A DNA stretch of 52,293 nucleotides, taken from positions 1-52,293 of IMG/VR virus record IMGVR_UViG_3300028595_000017; one strand, 5' to 3'. Of the stretch, positions 1 through 9,208 are shown one piece after another (position 1 is the first letter of the stretch; each line of letters begins with the position of its first letter). This stretch comes from a virus. Below the pieces are notes generated by a model that was given only the letters and a program-made list of their open reading frames with translations, made no database searches and was not told where the DNA came from. A program made the translations under genes and the position numbers.

Positions 1-139
1 ATAACGTTAGAGGATATAAGATGCGTACTGAAACTATTACACAAATATTAGTCGTATGGTTACTTTGTGGATTTATTTTTTTATCTTATATAATCTATGA
101 TTTTAAACAAAGTATAAATCAAACTATCATAGAAAAGTT
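1..139. repeat. Left copy of terminal direct repeat
   Basis: This stretch is repeated at 52153-52293, identical except that the right copy has an extra TA just before the TAAG that precedes the ATG. It contains the ribosome binding site and the first 39 codons of the small membrane protein gene. Overlap of contig ends is what a circular assembly or a terminally redundant phage genome gives; which of the two cannot be told from sequence alone. Confidence 0.95.
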
Positions 140-233
140 AAAGGTTGAATATATTCCTTTAACTACTAAAGATTTTAGTAAACCAATACAATTTTTTGGT
201 GAAAAGGAGTCTACTAAAGATGGAAAACATTAA
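21..233 (+). CDS. Small single-pass membrane protein, lysis-region candidate (holin-like?)
   Basis: 70 aa. A strongly hydrophobic segment (about residues 9-27) is followed by a polar C-terminal tail, so the shape is one membrane span with a cytoplasmic or periplasmic tail. The ribosome binding site GAGG lies 7 bases before the ATG. Because the genome wraps, this gene directly follows the endolysin gene (stop at 52140), the usual place for holins and spanins. The size and single span would fit a pinholin or small holin, but no family signature is visible, so lysis function is inferred from position only. It overlaps the next gene by 14 bases. Confidence 0.75.
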   Translation: MRTETITQILVVWLLCGFIFLSYIIYDFKQSINQTIIEKLKVEYIPLTTKDFSKPIQFFGEKESTKDGKH

Positions 234-657
234 TGTATTTGGAGCGTGTTTTTCCCTAGTCGCCGCTATTTTACTAGCGGGTTTTAAAGAAAATATTGGT
301 AATGCTTTCCGGGCATTGAGTACTAAGTATCGTAACAATGTCATTGAAGGTAATTTTTATTGGGCGAAAAATACCAACACCGGTGAGAGTGAACCGGTTT
401 TAGCTGGTAAAGAAGTTGTTTCATTGGGTGCTGGAGCCGGCATTCATGTGTTTCTTTTAGAACATGATATGAGGAAACGTAATATTCCCTGGTCGCTTTC
501 TAAAGTTTATCTATTTGAATCAATGTCGCAAAAAGAAATAGATATAATTAAAACAGGCGATTTTAATGTGATAAGCGGGAAAGTATTAGCGTGCGATACA
601 GCACAATATTCAACTAAAAATGGGAAAGATTACGTTGCTGATTTGAAAACTGCATAA
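220..657 (+). CDS. Hypothetical protein with N-terminal membrane segment
   Basis: 145 aa. I chose ATG 220 because an AAGGAG site (204-209) lies 10 bases upstream; a longer reading from 196 has no such site. The N-terminus has a hydrophobic stretch (residues 4-19), so it is either membrane-anchored or exported. The remainder is soluble, with a Gly-rich turn (SLGAGAGIHVF). It sits between the small membrane protein and a terminator and may belong to the lysis cassette. I do not recognise the family. Confidence 0.75.
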   Translation: MENINVFGACFSLVAAILLAGFKENIGNAFRALSTKYRNNVIEGNFYWAKNTNTGESEPVLAGKEVVSLGAGAGIHVFLLEHDMRKRNIPWSLSKVYLFESMSQKEIDIIKTGDFNVISGKVLACDTAQYSTKNGKDYVADLKTA

Positions 658-669
658 TTTATGCAATGA

Positions 670-712
670 AAAAGGCATAAATAAATGCTATGTATTTTTA
701 TTTGTGCCTTTT
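670..712 (+). terminator. Rho-independent terminator after the lysis-region genes
   Basis: AAAAGGCATAAATAAA (670-685) pairs with TTTATTTGTGCCTTTT (697-712), 16 pairs with one G-U. The stem ends in a T run (CCTTTTG). It lies just after the stop codon at 657 and ends the tail fibre/endolysin/membrane protein transcript, or attenuates it before the packaging genes. Confidence 0.75.
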
Positions 713-759
713 GTTTACTTTATAACATAAGGCGATATATACATTGTTAGGAGTTATCA

Positions 760-1317
760 ATGGAAGCCTTACGGATTAAAATTTTTTGTACATTGTTGAG
801 TTGGATGATGGCTGTAGTTTTAGCGGTGTTTCAGTTTTTTGGTGAAAACTTATTTCGTATTTTACATTGTTATCTTGAAATTCCATTAATTTTTGTTTGT
901 ATTGTTATTTCTACTTTTTTTAGTGTGCGCTTGTTTTATTTAATGTTCCATCCACTTTTCGCCGTGAATTTTTGGGAGTTATTTTTTAAATTCACAGTTG
1001 TAACTGCAATATTAATCGCAAATATTAAGTTTCCGATTTTTTATTATGAGTGGATTATAAGTGCGCTTTATAATTCAATAGATATTAAAAGTGACCAATT
1101 ATGGCTGTTAATCGAAACAGCTATACAAACATATCAGATTTGGTTCTGTCTTGATTGTTATATCGATATTGAAAGAATCGAGTTTGAGTGCTTAGAACGT
1201 CATGTAAAAATAAAGCAATTTGGAAAGTTTGCTATTGAGTTAGATTATTTAAGTGAGGAAAGTGTAAAACGGTTATTAAATAAACAACAAAAAATAAGGT
1301 TATCACAAGGATCGTAA
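760..1317 (+). CDS. Multi-span membrane protein, paralogue of the 1542 gene
   Basis: 185 aa. Three hydrophobic segments (roughly residues 9-27, 38-65 and 75-95) make an integral membrane protein with a C-terminal soluble region of about 70 residues. TAGGAG lies upstream of the ATG. The segment FFGENLFRILHCYLEIPLIF aligns with FWGDNIFRIVLLYMELVIGF in the gene two positions downstream, and the order of spans agrees, so the two look like an old duplication. It follows a terminator, so it may have its own promoter. The function is unknown. Confidence 0.8.
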   Translation: MEALRIKIFCTLLSWMMAVVLAVFQFFGENLFRILHCYLEIPLIFVCIVISTFFSVRLFYLMFHPLFAVNFWELFFKFTVVTAILIANIKFPIFYYEWIISALYNSIDIKSDQLWLLIETAIQTYQIWFCLDCYIDIERIEFECLERHVKIKQFGKFAIELDYLSEESVKRLLNKQQKIRLSQGS

Positions 1318-1319
1318 AA

Positions 1320-1538
1320 ATGGAAATGAGTCGAGAGAGTAAATTAATCAATTTTATAAATGGTTTATATAAAACACTTATCTGGCTTGTATTAATTATT
1401 AATATTATATTGTCAATATTCACGATACGAATACATAAAGAAATGGCTCAAGAGCGTTTATATAAACAAGACAAATTAGAAAATCTTGTAAATGCATTGC
1501 TTGAGAAAAGATTGAAAAAACCATTTAAAGGTGATTAA
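1320..1538 (+). CDS. Small single-span membrane protein
   Basis: 72 aa. One clear transmembrane helix (about residues 17-36, WLVLIINIILSIFTI) is followed by a charged, probably helical tail (KEMAQERLYKQDKLENLVNALLEKRLKK). It lies 2 bases after the 185-aa membrane gene and 3 bases before its paralogue, so the three are translated together. An Rz-like spanin would have this N-anchor plus coiled-coil shape, but the protein is short for one. The role is unknown. Confidence 0.75.
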   Translation: MEMSRESKLINFINGLYKTLIWLVLIINIILSIFTIRIHKEMAQERLYKQDKLENLVNALLEKRLKKPFKGD

Positions 1539-1541
1539 GTC

Positions 1542-2168
1542 ATGTTTAGAAAATATGTAGATTCAAAAGTTGAGTTTTTATTTATTGTACTGCATGATAG
1601 TTTAGGCCAATTGTTGGCTACAATCATTGCTGTATATTCACTGGTGTTTATATTCTGGGGCGATAATATCTTTCGAATTGTTTTGCTGTATATGGAATTA
1701 GTCATAGGATTTACATCTTTATTTATAGGTATGTTAATTTCTTTATATGCAGTGCATTTACTTTTATTTTATTACGGACGATTGAACGGCCAAAAGAATG
1801 AAGTTGTTTTTAAAGGCTGCATGTGTTTTGTTGGCTGTTTGATTTCTTGTTTTTTCATTGGTTTGATTTGGGATTGGCTTGCGTCTGTTTATTATACAGT
1901 CATTGCAGCGCCTGTGGATATGAAGTGGTTTTTATGGGAATTTTTTGCAATGCATACAGTGTTGTTAACTCAAATTGATAATTTTAGTGACTTATATCAA
2001 ATAGATCTCAAAACAGAACCTGATTTTGATGTCCCTGCAATTGGCCAATTAGCTTTAGCAGAAGGATTATTAAACGAATTACAAATCAAGCATATAGAAC
2101 GCCAACAATATTTTTGGAAGAGGCGTGCATTTAAAAGGCTTATGTCTCAAAGCAATAAATATAAATAA
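1542..2168 (+). CDS. Multi-span membrane protein, paralogue of the 760 gene
   Basis: 208 aa with about three membrane spans (residues 20-38, 46-73 and 90-115) and a basic C-terminus rich in Q, K and R. It shares the FxGxNxFRI...Y.E motif and topology with the 185-aa protein. It ends 13 bases before the terminase ATG. Membrane proteins between the lysis genes and large terminase are common in T7-like genomes, but I cannot name this family. Confidence 0.8.
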   Translation: MFRKYVDSKVEFLFIVLHDSLGQLLATIIAVYSLVFIFWGDNIFRIVLLYMELVIGFTSLFIGMLISLYAVHLLLFYYGRLNGQKNEVVFKGCMCFVGCLISCFFIGLIWDWLASVYYTVIAAPVDMKWFLWEFFAMHTVLLTQIDNFSDLYQIDLKTEPDFDVPAIGQLALAEGLLNELQIKHIERQQYFWKRRAFKRLMSQSNKYK

Positions 2169-2181
2169 GCATGGATTAACT

Positions 2182-3810
2182 ATGAGTAAAACAATAGATA
2201 AAAAAACTGTGGTTAAAAAAGCTAATGAAAATTTTGCGTTCTTTTGTTTCTTTTTTTATGAAGATGAATTTAGAAGGGAGTTTCACAGTCATCAATTAGA
2301 AATAATTAAAGCTCTTTTAATAACAGATTTAAATTTTATAAATATTGTAGCTCCTAGAGGTACCGGTAAAACTACTATTATTAAAAATTTTATTCGTTGG
2401 AATATTATGCGGCGGACAGCTCGATGTGTTGTGTATATTACAGATGCTGCAGCTACAGCAATAGATCGAACAGAGTCAATAAAAAAAGGTATTATAGAAA
2501 ATTCGAGAATTTTGGAATATTATGGCGATATTGTATCAGAGAATGTGTCAGCTAGGACCGGAAAAATTCAACAACTCGGTAAAGAGGTTTATAAATTATT
2601 AGATACTGTTGTTTTCCCGAAAGGGCGTAATCAACAAGTTCGAGGTACATTAGGCGATGGTTATCGACCAGATTTAATTGTTTGCGATGATGCTATTAAA
2701 AAAGATGCTTATAAATCAGAGACTCAGCGATTAAAATTTATTGCTTGGTTTAATTCGGATGTCATACATTGTCACGATGAACAAGAAACAAATTATCGTT
2801 ATTTTTATATTGATACATTGAAACATCCAGATGGCTTGATGGCGCATTTAATGGCTAATCCTATGTGGCACACTGTTCATATAGAAGCTTTTGACGATAA
2901 TTTTAAAACAACAGATTCAAAATTCTTATCACAGAAACGAATTGATGAAAAAGTTGCTTCTGCTAGAATGGACAATACGCTTCCAGAGTTGATTTTAGAA
3001 TATCGTGGAATGCAGACTTCAGAAGATACAGATATTCAATTTAATTATGCAGTCGATAAAGGGGCTTATTGTGCATTATGTAAAAAAGATCTTTTGAATA
3101 ATATAGTTGAAACTGATATTAATTTAGATTATAGAACAGCAATAACATTTATTTTATGTGATCCTGCTAGAACTGTGGGCGCTAAATCAGCTGAATCAGC
3201 TGTGATCGCGGTATCGTTTTTTCAAGCTGAAGGTGTGATAGTTATTAGAGATTCAATAGGTATTAAAGTTAAACCAGATGATCTTTATGATATGATGTTT
3301 GATTTTGCTGATAAGTATAATGCTTCATATCTAGGCGTTGAAACAAACGGCGTTGAATTATTTATTTCACAGCCGATAGAAAATAGAATAGCACTTGAAA
3401 ATAGAACAATTGAATACATACCTTTAAGAGCTGTTGGCGGTAAAGAAAGTGATGATGCTAAAATAGCTAGAATAAAACCATTATTTCCTTTATATAATAG
3501 AGGAATAATATACCACATTATAAATAAATGCAATCGATTAGAAACACAATTACTAGCTTTTCCGTATCCTTCAAAATGGGATTTAGCTGATGCGGCATCT
3601 TATATAAATGCTATAATGAAGAAACAAGAATTAGTTTCAATGCCGATGGAAATGGCGCCGCCTGCACCTGATTTAGATTATTTAGAAAAATTATATGAAG
3701 CTCTTGGTGGGCGAGTTGCTTTACCAGAGTATCAAACAAATGTAAATTTTATGAGGAACATTCATTATGGGTTTGGGCAAAGACAAACTATGGAAAATTC
3801 AGTACGGTAG
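2182..3810 (+). CDS. terL: Terminase large subunit (DNA packaging ATPase/nuclease)
   Basis: 542 aa. It powers translocation of DNA into the procapsid and cuts it. The Walker A loop APRGTGKTT is at residues 57-65 and a Walker B-like segment DLIVCDDA is near residue 165. The C-terminal RNase H-like nuclease shows CDPARTVG (D near 327), GVETNG (near 385) and DAAS (near 468). ATG 2182 avoids running back into the upstream gene, which the in-frame ATG at 2125 would do, though its ribosome site (TGGA) is weak. It overlaps the portal gene by 44 bases. Length is normal for T7 gp19-like terminases. Confidence 0.93.
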   Translation: MSKTIDKKTVVKKANENFAFFCFFFYEDEFRREFHSHQLEIIKALLITDLNFINIVAPRGTGKTTIIKNFIRWNIMRRTARCVVYITDAAATAIDRTESIKKGIIENSRILEYYGDIVSENVSARTGKIQQLGKEVYKLLDTVVFPKGRNQQVRGTLGDGYRPDLIVCDDAIKKDAYKSETQRLKFIAWFNSDVIHCHDEQETNYRYFYIDTLKHPDGLMAHLMANPMWHTVHIEAFDDNFKTTDSKFLSQKRIDEKVASARMDNTLPELILEYRGMQTSEDTDIQFNYAVDKGAYCALCKKDLLNNIVETDINLDYRTAITFILCDPARTVGAKSAESAVIAVSFFQAEGVIVIRDSIGIKVKPDDLYDMMFDFADKYNASYLGVETNGVELFISQPIENRIALENRTIEYIPLRAVGGKESDDAKIARIKPLFPLYNRGIIYHIINKCNRLETQLLAFPYPSKWDLADAASYINAIMKKQELVSMPMEMAPPAPDLDYLEKLYEALGGRVALPEYQTNVNFMRNIHYGFGQRQTMENSVR

Positions 3811-5584
3811 CGATAAGCATAAGAAAATTTTGAATATGCTTAAACGGCATATTGATGAATCACGTGGTTTAATGCGAAATCGCATACCTATCTGGAGGGA
3901 TGCAGATGCTTTAATGCAAGCACATGTCCCAACAGCGGATGTAGATCTTGCCGTTAAATACAGTAAGAAAAAAGATGATGGGAAGATTCATGCAGTAGAT
4001 ATATTATTTCCATATTCATATGTTGCAGTGGAGGTTTTATTAGCTCAGTTAGTGAATTTGATGTATTCACGTAAACCTTTGTTCGGCTATCATCATTTTC
4101 ACACAGAGCATCAAGCTGCTACTAAACTTATGGAACGAATAATCCAACAACAAGTTGAACAAAGTGGTTTGTTTTTGGATTTGACCACTTCTGTTAGAGA
4201 TAGCTTAAAATATGATTTTGGCGCAATGCTGGGTAGTTGGGAAATACGTCTTAATTCTAGAAATAATGTTCAGTATCAAGGAACTTCTACTAAGTCTATA
4301 GATCCATATTTATCTATTGTTGACTTTGAAGCTGTTTCAAATCAGCAAACACCTGCTTATTTTGGTTTTTATCATAAAATTCGTTTGTTAGATTTATGGC
4401 GAGATAATAAACTTTATAATTTAAAACATGTGAAAGAATTGATGGATAAAGGTCAAGGATTAACTATAGGACCTCCGTATCAAAGAAAGTCGCCACAATC
4501 TTATTATAAAAATAAAGATTCGACAGTTACGCCGTTTCTGGCTAAAGGAACTAATTTGGAATCCACAAAACAATTGTGGCAAATTCATATAGTAGCTGAT
4601 TTTATTCCAAGTATGGAGGGTTTGGGAAGTTCTACTAAACCTGAGCGTTATTATTTTATAATTGTGCGTGATGTTATTGTTTATGCTCAAAAAATGGATG
4701 TTAATGAAGAGTTTCCAGCTTTTATATTCAATCCTATTACAGATGGACATCGTGTTTTAGGCCAATCTTATACTTCTTTAATAAGTGGCCAACAGTTTGT
4801 GATGAATACTCTAATGCATACACATATATTTAATTTGATTAATGCTGTTGAACAAATACTTATATATGATCCATGGGTTATAAACAAAACATATTTAGAG
4901 GCGCCAGGCCCTAAAAAGATTCCTACTATAAAACCTATGCAAGGAAAACCTTTGCATAATTCGATTTTTCAAGTTCCTATAAGCGATATTACAGCGCGAA
5001 ATATGCAGGAAGCTATGACAGTTAAAGGTTTTGCTGATATGATTACTGGCACAAATACTATGGGTGGTTTTATTAGATCTAGCGGACCTGAGCGTTTGAC
5101 TGGGCAAGAATATAGCGGACAACAACAAGGGACTATGCAACGAATAAATCTGATATATTTAAATATTATATATCAAGTTTTGAAACCTTTAGCAGAATTT
5201 TTTGCTGAAAATTTGATTAATAAATTAGATAGAACAATTCCGGTAGCTGTTGGCGATGAGATAGATTTAGACCTACTTGTTAATAAAGAGGTTTTGGATA
5301 TAGATTATAGAGTTGCTATTAATTTACCTAACACTGCGCCAGATAAAATTGAGATGGTTTATAAAGATTTGTTTCAAATGTTAGCGCAAAATCCTGGTTT
5401 AAGTCAACATTTTAATATTGTGGAAGTTTTTAAACATTTGTTAATAACTTTTGGGGCTGAAGAACATAATTTATCACGCTTTATTATAACACCTAAAGCT
5501 ATTACTGACGAAGATTTACAGGAAAATCCTGCTGCTATGTCTTTAGAAAACGCAGCAGCTGCAAGAATGCAAGAAGGGGGTTAA
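3767..5584 (+). CDS. Portal protein (head-tail connector)
   Basis: 605 aa. Identified by position between large terminase and scaffold/capsid, by length and by its opening: an N-terminal helical region with RNRIPIWRDADALM, typical of podovirus head-to-tail connecting proteins. It would form the dodecameric ring through which DNA enters and leaves. A GAGGAA site precedes ATG 3767, inside the end of the terminase gene. The C-terminal part is Gln- and Ala-rich as in many portals. I see no frameshift. Confidence 0.87.
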   Translation: MGLGKDKLWKIQYGSDKHKKILNMLKRHIDESRGLMRNRIPIWRDADALMQAHVPTADVDLAVKYSKKKDDGKIHAVDILFPYSYVAVEVLLAQLVNLMYSRKPLFGYHHFHTEHQAATKLMERIIQQQVEQSGLFLDLTTSVRDSLKYDFGAMLGSWEIRLNSRNNVQYQGTSTKSIDPYLSIVDFEAVSNQQTPAYFGFYHKIRLLDLWRDNKLYNLKHVKELMDKGQGLTIGPPYQRKSPQSYYKNKDSTVTPFLAKGTNLESTKQLWQIHIVADFIPSMEGLGSSTKPERYYFIIVRDVIVYAQKMDVNEEFPAFIFNPITDGHRVLGQSYTSLISGQQFVMNTLMHTHIFNLINAVEQILIYDPWVINKTYLEAPGPKKIPTIKPMQGKPLHNSIFQVPISDITARNMQEAMTVKGFADMITGTNTMGGFIRSSGPERLTGQEYSGQQQGTMQRINLIYLNIIYQVLKPLAEFFAENLINKLDRTIPVAVGDEIDLDLLVNKEVLDIDYRVAINLPNTAPDKIEMVYKDLFQMLAQNPGLSQHFNIVEVFKHLLITFGAEEHNLSRFIITPKAITDEDLQENPAAMSLENAAAARMQEGG

Positions 5585-5585
5585 A

Positions 5586-5786
5586 ATGGCTGGTGTATTA
5601 TTTAATGAAAATGATGTAACTGATTATGTTAAAGCACTTGAAGGATATTTTAGAGAACGAATAAATGAACGGCAAAGTGCAATTTTTGATGATGACGATA
5701 TGGATTTGCAAACTTTGTATGTTGCCAAAGGTTATGTTAATGCGTTAGAAGAAGCTATTACTTCTTTATACGCTATAACGAATTAG
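5586..5786 (+). CDS. Small acidic hypothetical protein in the head operon
   Basis: 66 aa, starting one base after the portal stop. It carries an acidic patch (IFDDDDMDLQ) and is predicted helical. Small proteins between portal and scaffold occur in many podoviruses (a head-completion or scaffold accessory role), but nothing in the sequence proves that here. A short hairpin follows. Confidence 0.7.
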   Translation: MAGVLFNENDVTDYVKALEGYFRERINERQSAIFDDDDMDLQTLYVAKGYVNALEEAITSLYAITN

Positions 5787-5807
5787 TAAGGTTATTTTTT
5801 AACCTTA
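5787..5807 (+). repeat. Intergenic hairpin before the scaffold gene
   Basis: TAAGGTTA (5787-5794) and TAACCTTA (5800-5807) form a perfect 8-base-pair stem with a 5-base T loop. It is followed by GTTTAAAGGAGG, the scaffold ribosome site, not by a long T run, so it is a weak terminator at best. It belongs to the set of stem-loops found right after stop codons in this genome. Confidence 0.6.
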
Positions 5808-5828
5808 GTTTAAAGGAGGTCTTAACTT

Positions 5829-6548
5829 ATGGATGAAAAGGAAAAATTAGCTTTAAAAAAGAAGGAAGAAGCGGAAGCAGCCAAAAAAGCTGCGGAAGTT
5901 AAAGCTGCAGAAAAAGTTAATAAATCTAACCCTGATTTAAACAGTGCTGAGGCTGTACTTACAGCTTTACTGCAGCAAACTTTGAAAAAAGAAGAAGATT
6001 CTGATGATTCTGAAGATTCCGATGATTCAGATAAAGAATCTGATGAGAATGAAAATGCTGAAGAAACAGAGAGTGCAGATGTCAAAAAGAATACTCAGCC
6101 AAATAAAAATGAAGATAAATCCAAAGATACAAATGTAGATAACGCACAAGATTTGAATCAAGATTGGGCTAATATGATTGGCATCGATTCTTCTAAACCC
6201 AATAACCCAGCTTTCAATAACATGATGAACAAGTTTGGTTCAGCTTTGAATATAACTATACAAACAAGTATAGCTCAACAATTGCCTCTTTTAGTGGCAG
6301 ATGTTGTTAAAAGTCTGGAAGCTGAACGTGCTGCGCGTGCCAAAATTGTCGAAGAGTTGGGTTTAGACCCTAAAGTACACGGTTCTGGAGTAGAACATTT
6401 AATGAGCATGTTTTCGAGTGCTGGGGTTAAGCATAAAGATATACCAGAAAAAATTCGCGGTTTTTTAACCTCGGTTGAAACTATTGTTAAGAAAAAAGAT
6501 GGCGCAGGGGCTGCTAATAGTGTGGCTCCATTTTTAGCCAGAAAATAA
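5829..6548 (+). CDS. Capsid assembly scaffolding protein
   Basis: 239 aa. It lies directly before the major capsid gene behind a strong AAAGGAGGT site. It opens with a Lys/Glu/Ala-rich coiled coil (residues 2-37), then a highly acidic Asp/Ser/Glu stretch (about 57-80) and a helical C-terminal half, the usual make-up of podovirus scaffolds, which guide capsid assembly and then leave. It is assigned by composition and position; there is no catalytic motif. Confidence 0.82.
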   Translation: MDEKEKLALKKKEEAEAAKKAAEVKAAEKVNKSNPDLNSAEAVLTALLQQTLKKEEDSDDSEDSDDSDKESDENENAEETESADVKKNTQPNKNEDKSKDTNVDNAQDLNQDWANMIGIDSSKPNNPAFNNMMNKFGSALNITIQTSIAQQLPLLVADVVKSLEAERAARAKIVEELGLDPKVHGSGVEHLMSMFSSAGVKHKDIPEKIRGFLTSVETIVKKKDGAGAANSVAPFLARK

Positions 6549-6559
6549 GGAGGTAACAA

Positions 6560-8113
6560 ATGAACCATTGGTCATTAATAGATACGTTTCATAAAGACGT
6601 AATCTTGACAACAAGTGGACAATTTCAAGAAGAAGGCTACATGCCTTCTGATTATTTAGAGGCTGTGTATTTACATAAACCTCAAAATCACATCATCACA
6701 GCGATTGTCGCTAGTTTGGGTGGATCAAAGTCTTTCGATAATTTAACTATTGAATGGTCTGAAGAATCTGAAAGACGCTATCATTGTCATGTAGATAAAA
6801 TGATTGTGCCAGATGTGCCAAGTGCTCAACCGTCTTCACCTGAGGGTGTATATGGAAACTTTTGGACTTATGATGTCAATGACTTAGGTAATGCTACTAC
6901 CACTTTAACAAGAAACGGTACTGTGATAGGCTTGACTGCCAACGACAATGTGTACTTAGATCATTATCGCCCTGGCATGACTGTTGCATTAATGTGCAGT
7001 AATAATATCGCAGAGATTGCCATAGGCCGTGTGCGCCAAATTTTACCAAAGGGATCATCAGCCGCTTTGCCAGACAAAACAGTTTTAGTTGTAATGCTGC
7101 CAGAGGGGATTTCTTTTGAATTTATCAAGCATATTTCAGAATTCACATTAGCCGGCGGTGAAGTTTCTGAATATTCAGATCGATTAACTGGTGCTTCAAG
7201 TCGTCCTCGTTTATTTCGAAATACGATTGGTATTTTACGTCAAGACAACCAGCAATCGCACACAGCATTAAAACTCAATCCTCGGTATGTTAGAAATGGG
7301 GACGATGCTTTACTGCAAGATGTGTCTACCAAATTAGCTGATATGGTTGAAAATTATTGGATTTTCTCAAAACATTATATTGGTGAAGATCCTTTAACCG
7401 GCAATCCAATTCGTAAGCCAGCTGGATTATTACAAGGCGTTTTTAATATGGATGGGCATTTTCCAACAGGTGGACATATCATAGACATGCGTGCTCATCT
7501 ACCCACGAATGGCACATTTGTTGATCATGGACTGGATGCTTTTGATAATATTGCAACAGAATTATTTGATCGTATTCCACAAAATGCTCATTTACTTTGT
7601 GGTCCTGGTGTAATAGCTGGTTTTTCAAAGTTAGCCAGAAAAACAGGTGATATGGAAGTTACAACTGATACAACAAAAATTGGTCTACGAATTTCCACTG
7701 TTAGAACATCGCAAGGAACTTTTGAAGCAGTTGCGCATCCTGAATTTGCTAAAACACGCGCTCTTAATCATGCCATGTTTGGTATTGATTTTACACAAAT
7801 GCAAATGTTGAATTATCGCGAAATGAGCTCGTTTATTACTGATGATTTAAAAGTAAGCGGTAAAGACGGTATTTGTGCTACAGCCATCACAGAAATGGGT
7901 TTTCAAATGCAAGGTATATCTTCTTCTGTAGTTTTGTTGAATGTTGGCCTTGATAAGAATCAAACAGTGATACAGTCTGTAAATCAAAATACTTTGTTAA
8001 CAGCGAATGAAGGCGAATTGGATGTTAGCCCAACTATTGTGGAAAATGTGTTTAATACCGCTTTAGAGGGTGTTCCAACGGTAAAAAGCGAGCCAAAAGA
8101 AGTTTTAACTTAA
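6560..8113 (+). CDS. Major capsid protein
   Basis: 517 aa. It follows the scaffold gene and is richer in GC and better codon-balanced than its neighbours, as expected for an abundant protein; AAGGAGG precedes the ATG. HK97-fold capsid proteins in podoviruses are often 320-420 aa, so this one is long, and residues 95-180 (a beta-rich stretch) may be an inserted domain. The family is inferred from position, size and abundance signals; I see no short motif that proves it. Confidence 0.85.
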   Translation: MNHWSLIDTFHKDVILTTSGQFQEEGYMPSDYLEAVYLHKPQNHIITAIVASLGGSKSFDNLTIEWSEESERRYHCHVDKMIVPDVPSAQPSSPEGVYGNFWTYDVNDLGNATTTLTRNGTVIGLTANDNVYLDHYRPGMTVALMCSNNIAEIAIGRVRQILPKGSSAALPDKTVLVVMLPEGISFEFIKHISEFTLAGGEVSEYSDRLTGASSRPRLFRNTIGILRQDNQQSHTALKLNPRYVRNGDDALLQDVSTKLADMVENYWIFSKHYIGEDPLTGNPIRKPAGLLQGVFNMDGHFPTGGHIIDMRAHLPTNGTFVDHGLDAFDNIATELFDRIPQNAHLLCGPGVIAGFSKLARKTGDMEVTTDTTKIGLRISTVRTSQGTFEAVAHPEFAKTRALNHAMFGIDFTQMQMLNYREMSSFITDDLKVSGKDGICATAITEMGFQMQGISSSVVLLNVGLDKNQTVIQSVNQNTLLTANEGELDVSPTIVENVFNTALEGVPTVKSEPKEVLT

Positions 8114-8126
8114 TTGGAGCATTTTT

Positions 8127-8720
8127 ATGAACTTACGAACCGTTTCTGAAATGGTTTTAGATGAATCTGGAAGAAGCGATATATCTCCGGCAACGCTGAA
8201 TCTTTTTATTAATTCAGCTTGTCGAGATATTTCTACTAGGTGTTTTGCTAATACATATACAGCTACTGATTTACTGCAGTTCAACATTAGTAGTTCGTTA
8301 AAATTTATTTTTAATGATCGCTATCCAGATGTTTTTGCTATTTTAGCTATTTTTACAAGCCAAAAAAAGCAATTAAAAAGAATAAGCCCAGAACAAATGC
8401 CTTTTATACCAGATATAGGTGAACCAGATTCTTATACTATCTGGCCTAAAGTTGGTTCGATTGATTTGAGTTTTAATAAATTACCAACTAATTCTATGAT
8501 GTTATTCGCTTATGTGCAGCAACATCCAGTATTATTACAGTATGAAGATGATACAAATGCATTGGTAACTAATCATACAAATGCTGTTGTGATAGGAACT
8601 TTAAAACAAATAGAGATTTTTAACAGAAATATGGCTGGTGCAAAAGGTTATCAAGAACAATTAGATGCCCATATTAGCAGCATTATTCTTCAGATGGGTA
8701 GGCAAATCATAGAGGTGTAA
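8127..8720 (+). CDS. Head-tail adaptor (T7 gp11-like position)
   Basis: 197 aa. It begins NLRTVSEMVLDESGRSDISPATLNLFINSACRDIS, a helical start seen in podovirus adaptor or tail tubular A proteins that dock on the portal, and it has a helical C-terminus. It lies next to the capsid gene, where T7 has gene 11. Assignment is from the N-terminal pattern and synteny. Confidence 0.68.
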   Translation: MNLRTVSEMVLDESGRSDISPATLNLFINSACRDISTRCFANTYTATDLLQFNISSSLKFIFNDRYPDVFAILAIFTSQKKQLKRISPEQMPFIPDIGEPDSYTIWPKVGSIDLSFNKLPTNSMMLFAYVQQHPVLLQYEDDTNALVTNHTNAVVIGTLKQIEIFNRNMAGAKGYQEQLDAHISSIILQMGRQIIEV

Positions 8721-8722
8721 TA

Positions 8723-9208
8723 ATGAATCAAAGTATTATTACTAGAATCAAATTATTAGAAGCTCAATCTAAGCAAAAATTTGATACTAATGAAAGCGCA
8801 GTCAAAGCATACAAGGAAGCTTCCAATAGTTTTAAAAACCTTCCAACAATTACTATTGAAAAAGAGGTATTTGATAAAGTAGATTTTCGTCTGCCAGTAG
8901 GTTTAGATTTAGTTAGTTTTATTTTAGCTACGGTATCGCCAACTGGCATATATGAAGACCATTCTTTTGTTGTAGATTACATGATTGGAGATAGTAATAC
9001 AACAATTACAGGTCTATTTCATTATAACTCTATCGGTGGAGTTATGGTTAAAACTTTTGGCGCTACTTATGTAAAGAAATATACTATACCAATACGTTTT
9101 ATACATCGAATAGTACTGTCTAACAATAAAATAAACGCGCCTTACATATTTTATGGACTTTTTAACACAAACAACGCTATAACTACTAAGGAGATGACAG
9201 TAATATGA
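8723..9208 (+). CDS. Hypothetical virion protein
   Basis: 161 aa, translated 2 bases after the adaptor gene and overlapping the next by 4 bases (ATGA type). It has a helical N-terminal 45 residues and a beta-rich rest. Position between adaptor and nozzle genes suggests a minor tail or head-completion protein. No recognisable motif. Confidence 0.65.
   Translation: MNQSIITRIKLLEAQSKQKFDTNESAVKAYKEASNSFKNLPTITIEKEVFDKVDFRLPVGLDLVSFILATVSPTGIYEDHSFVVDYMIGDSNTTITGLFHYNSIGGVMVKTFGATYVKKYTIPIRFIHRIVLSNNKINAPYIFYGLFNTNNAITTKEMTVI

Noticed and set aside
5822-6085. Open frame opposite the scaffold gene, very rich in Ser
   Set aside because: It is the antisense of the Glu/Asp/Lys-rich scaffold codons, has no ribosome site, and lies against the operon direction.
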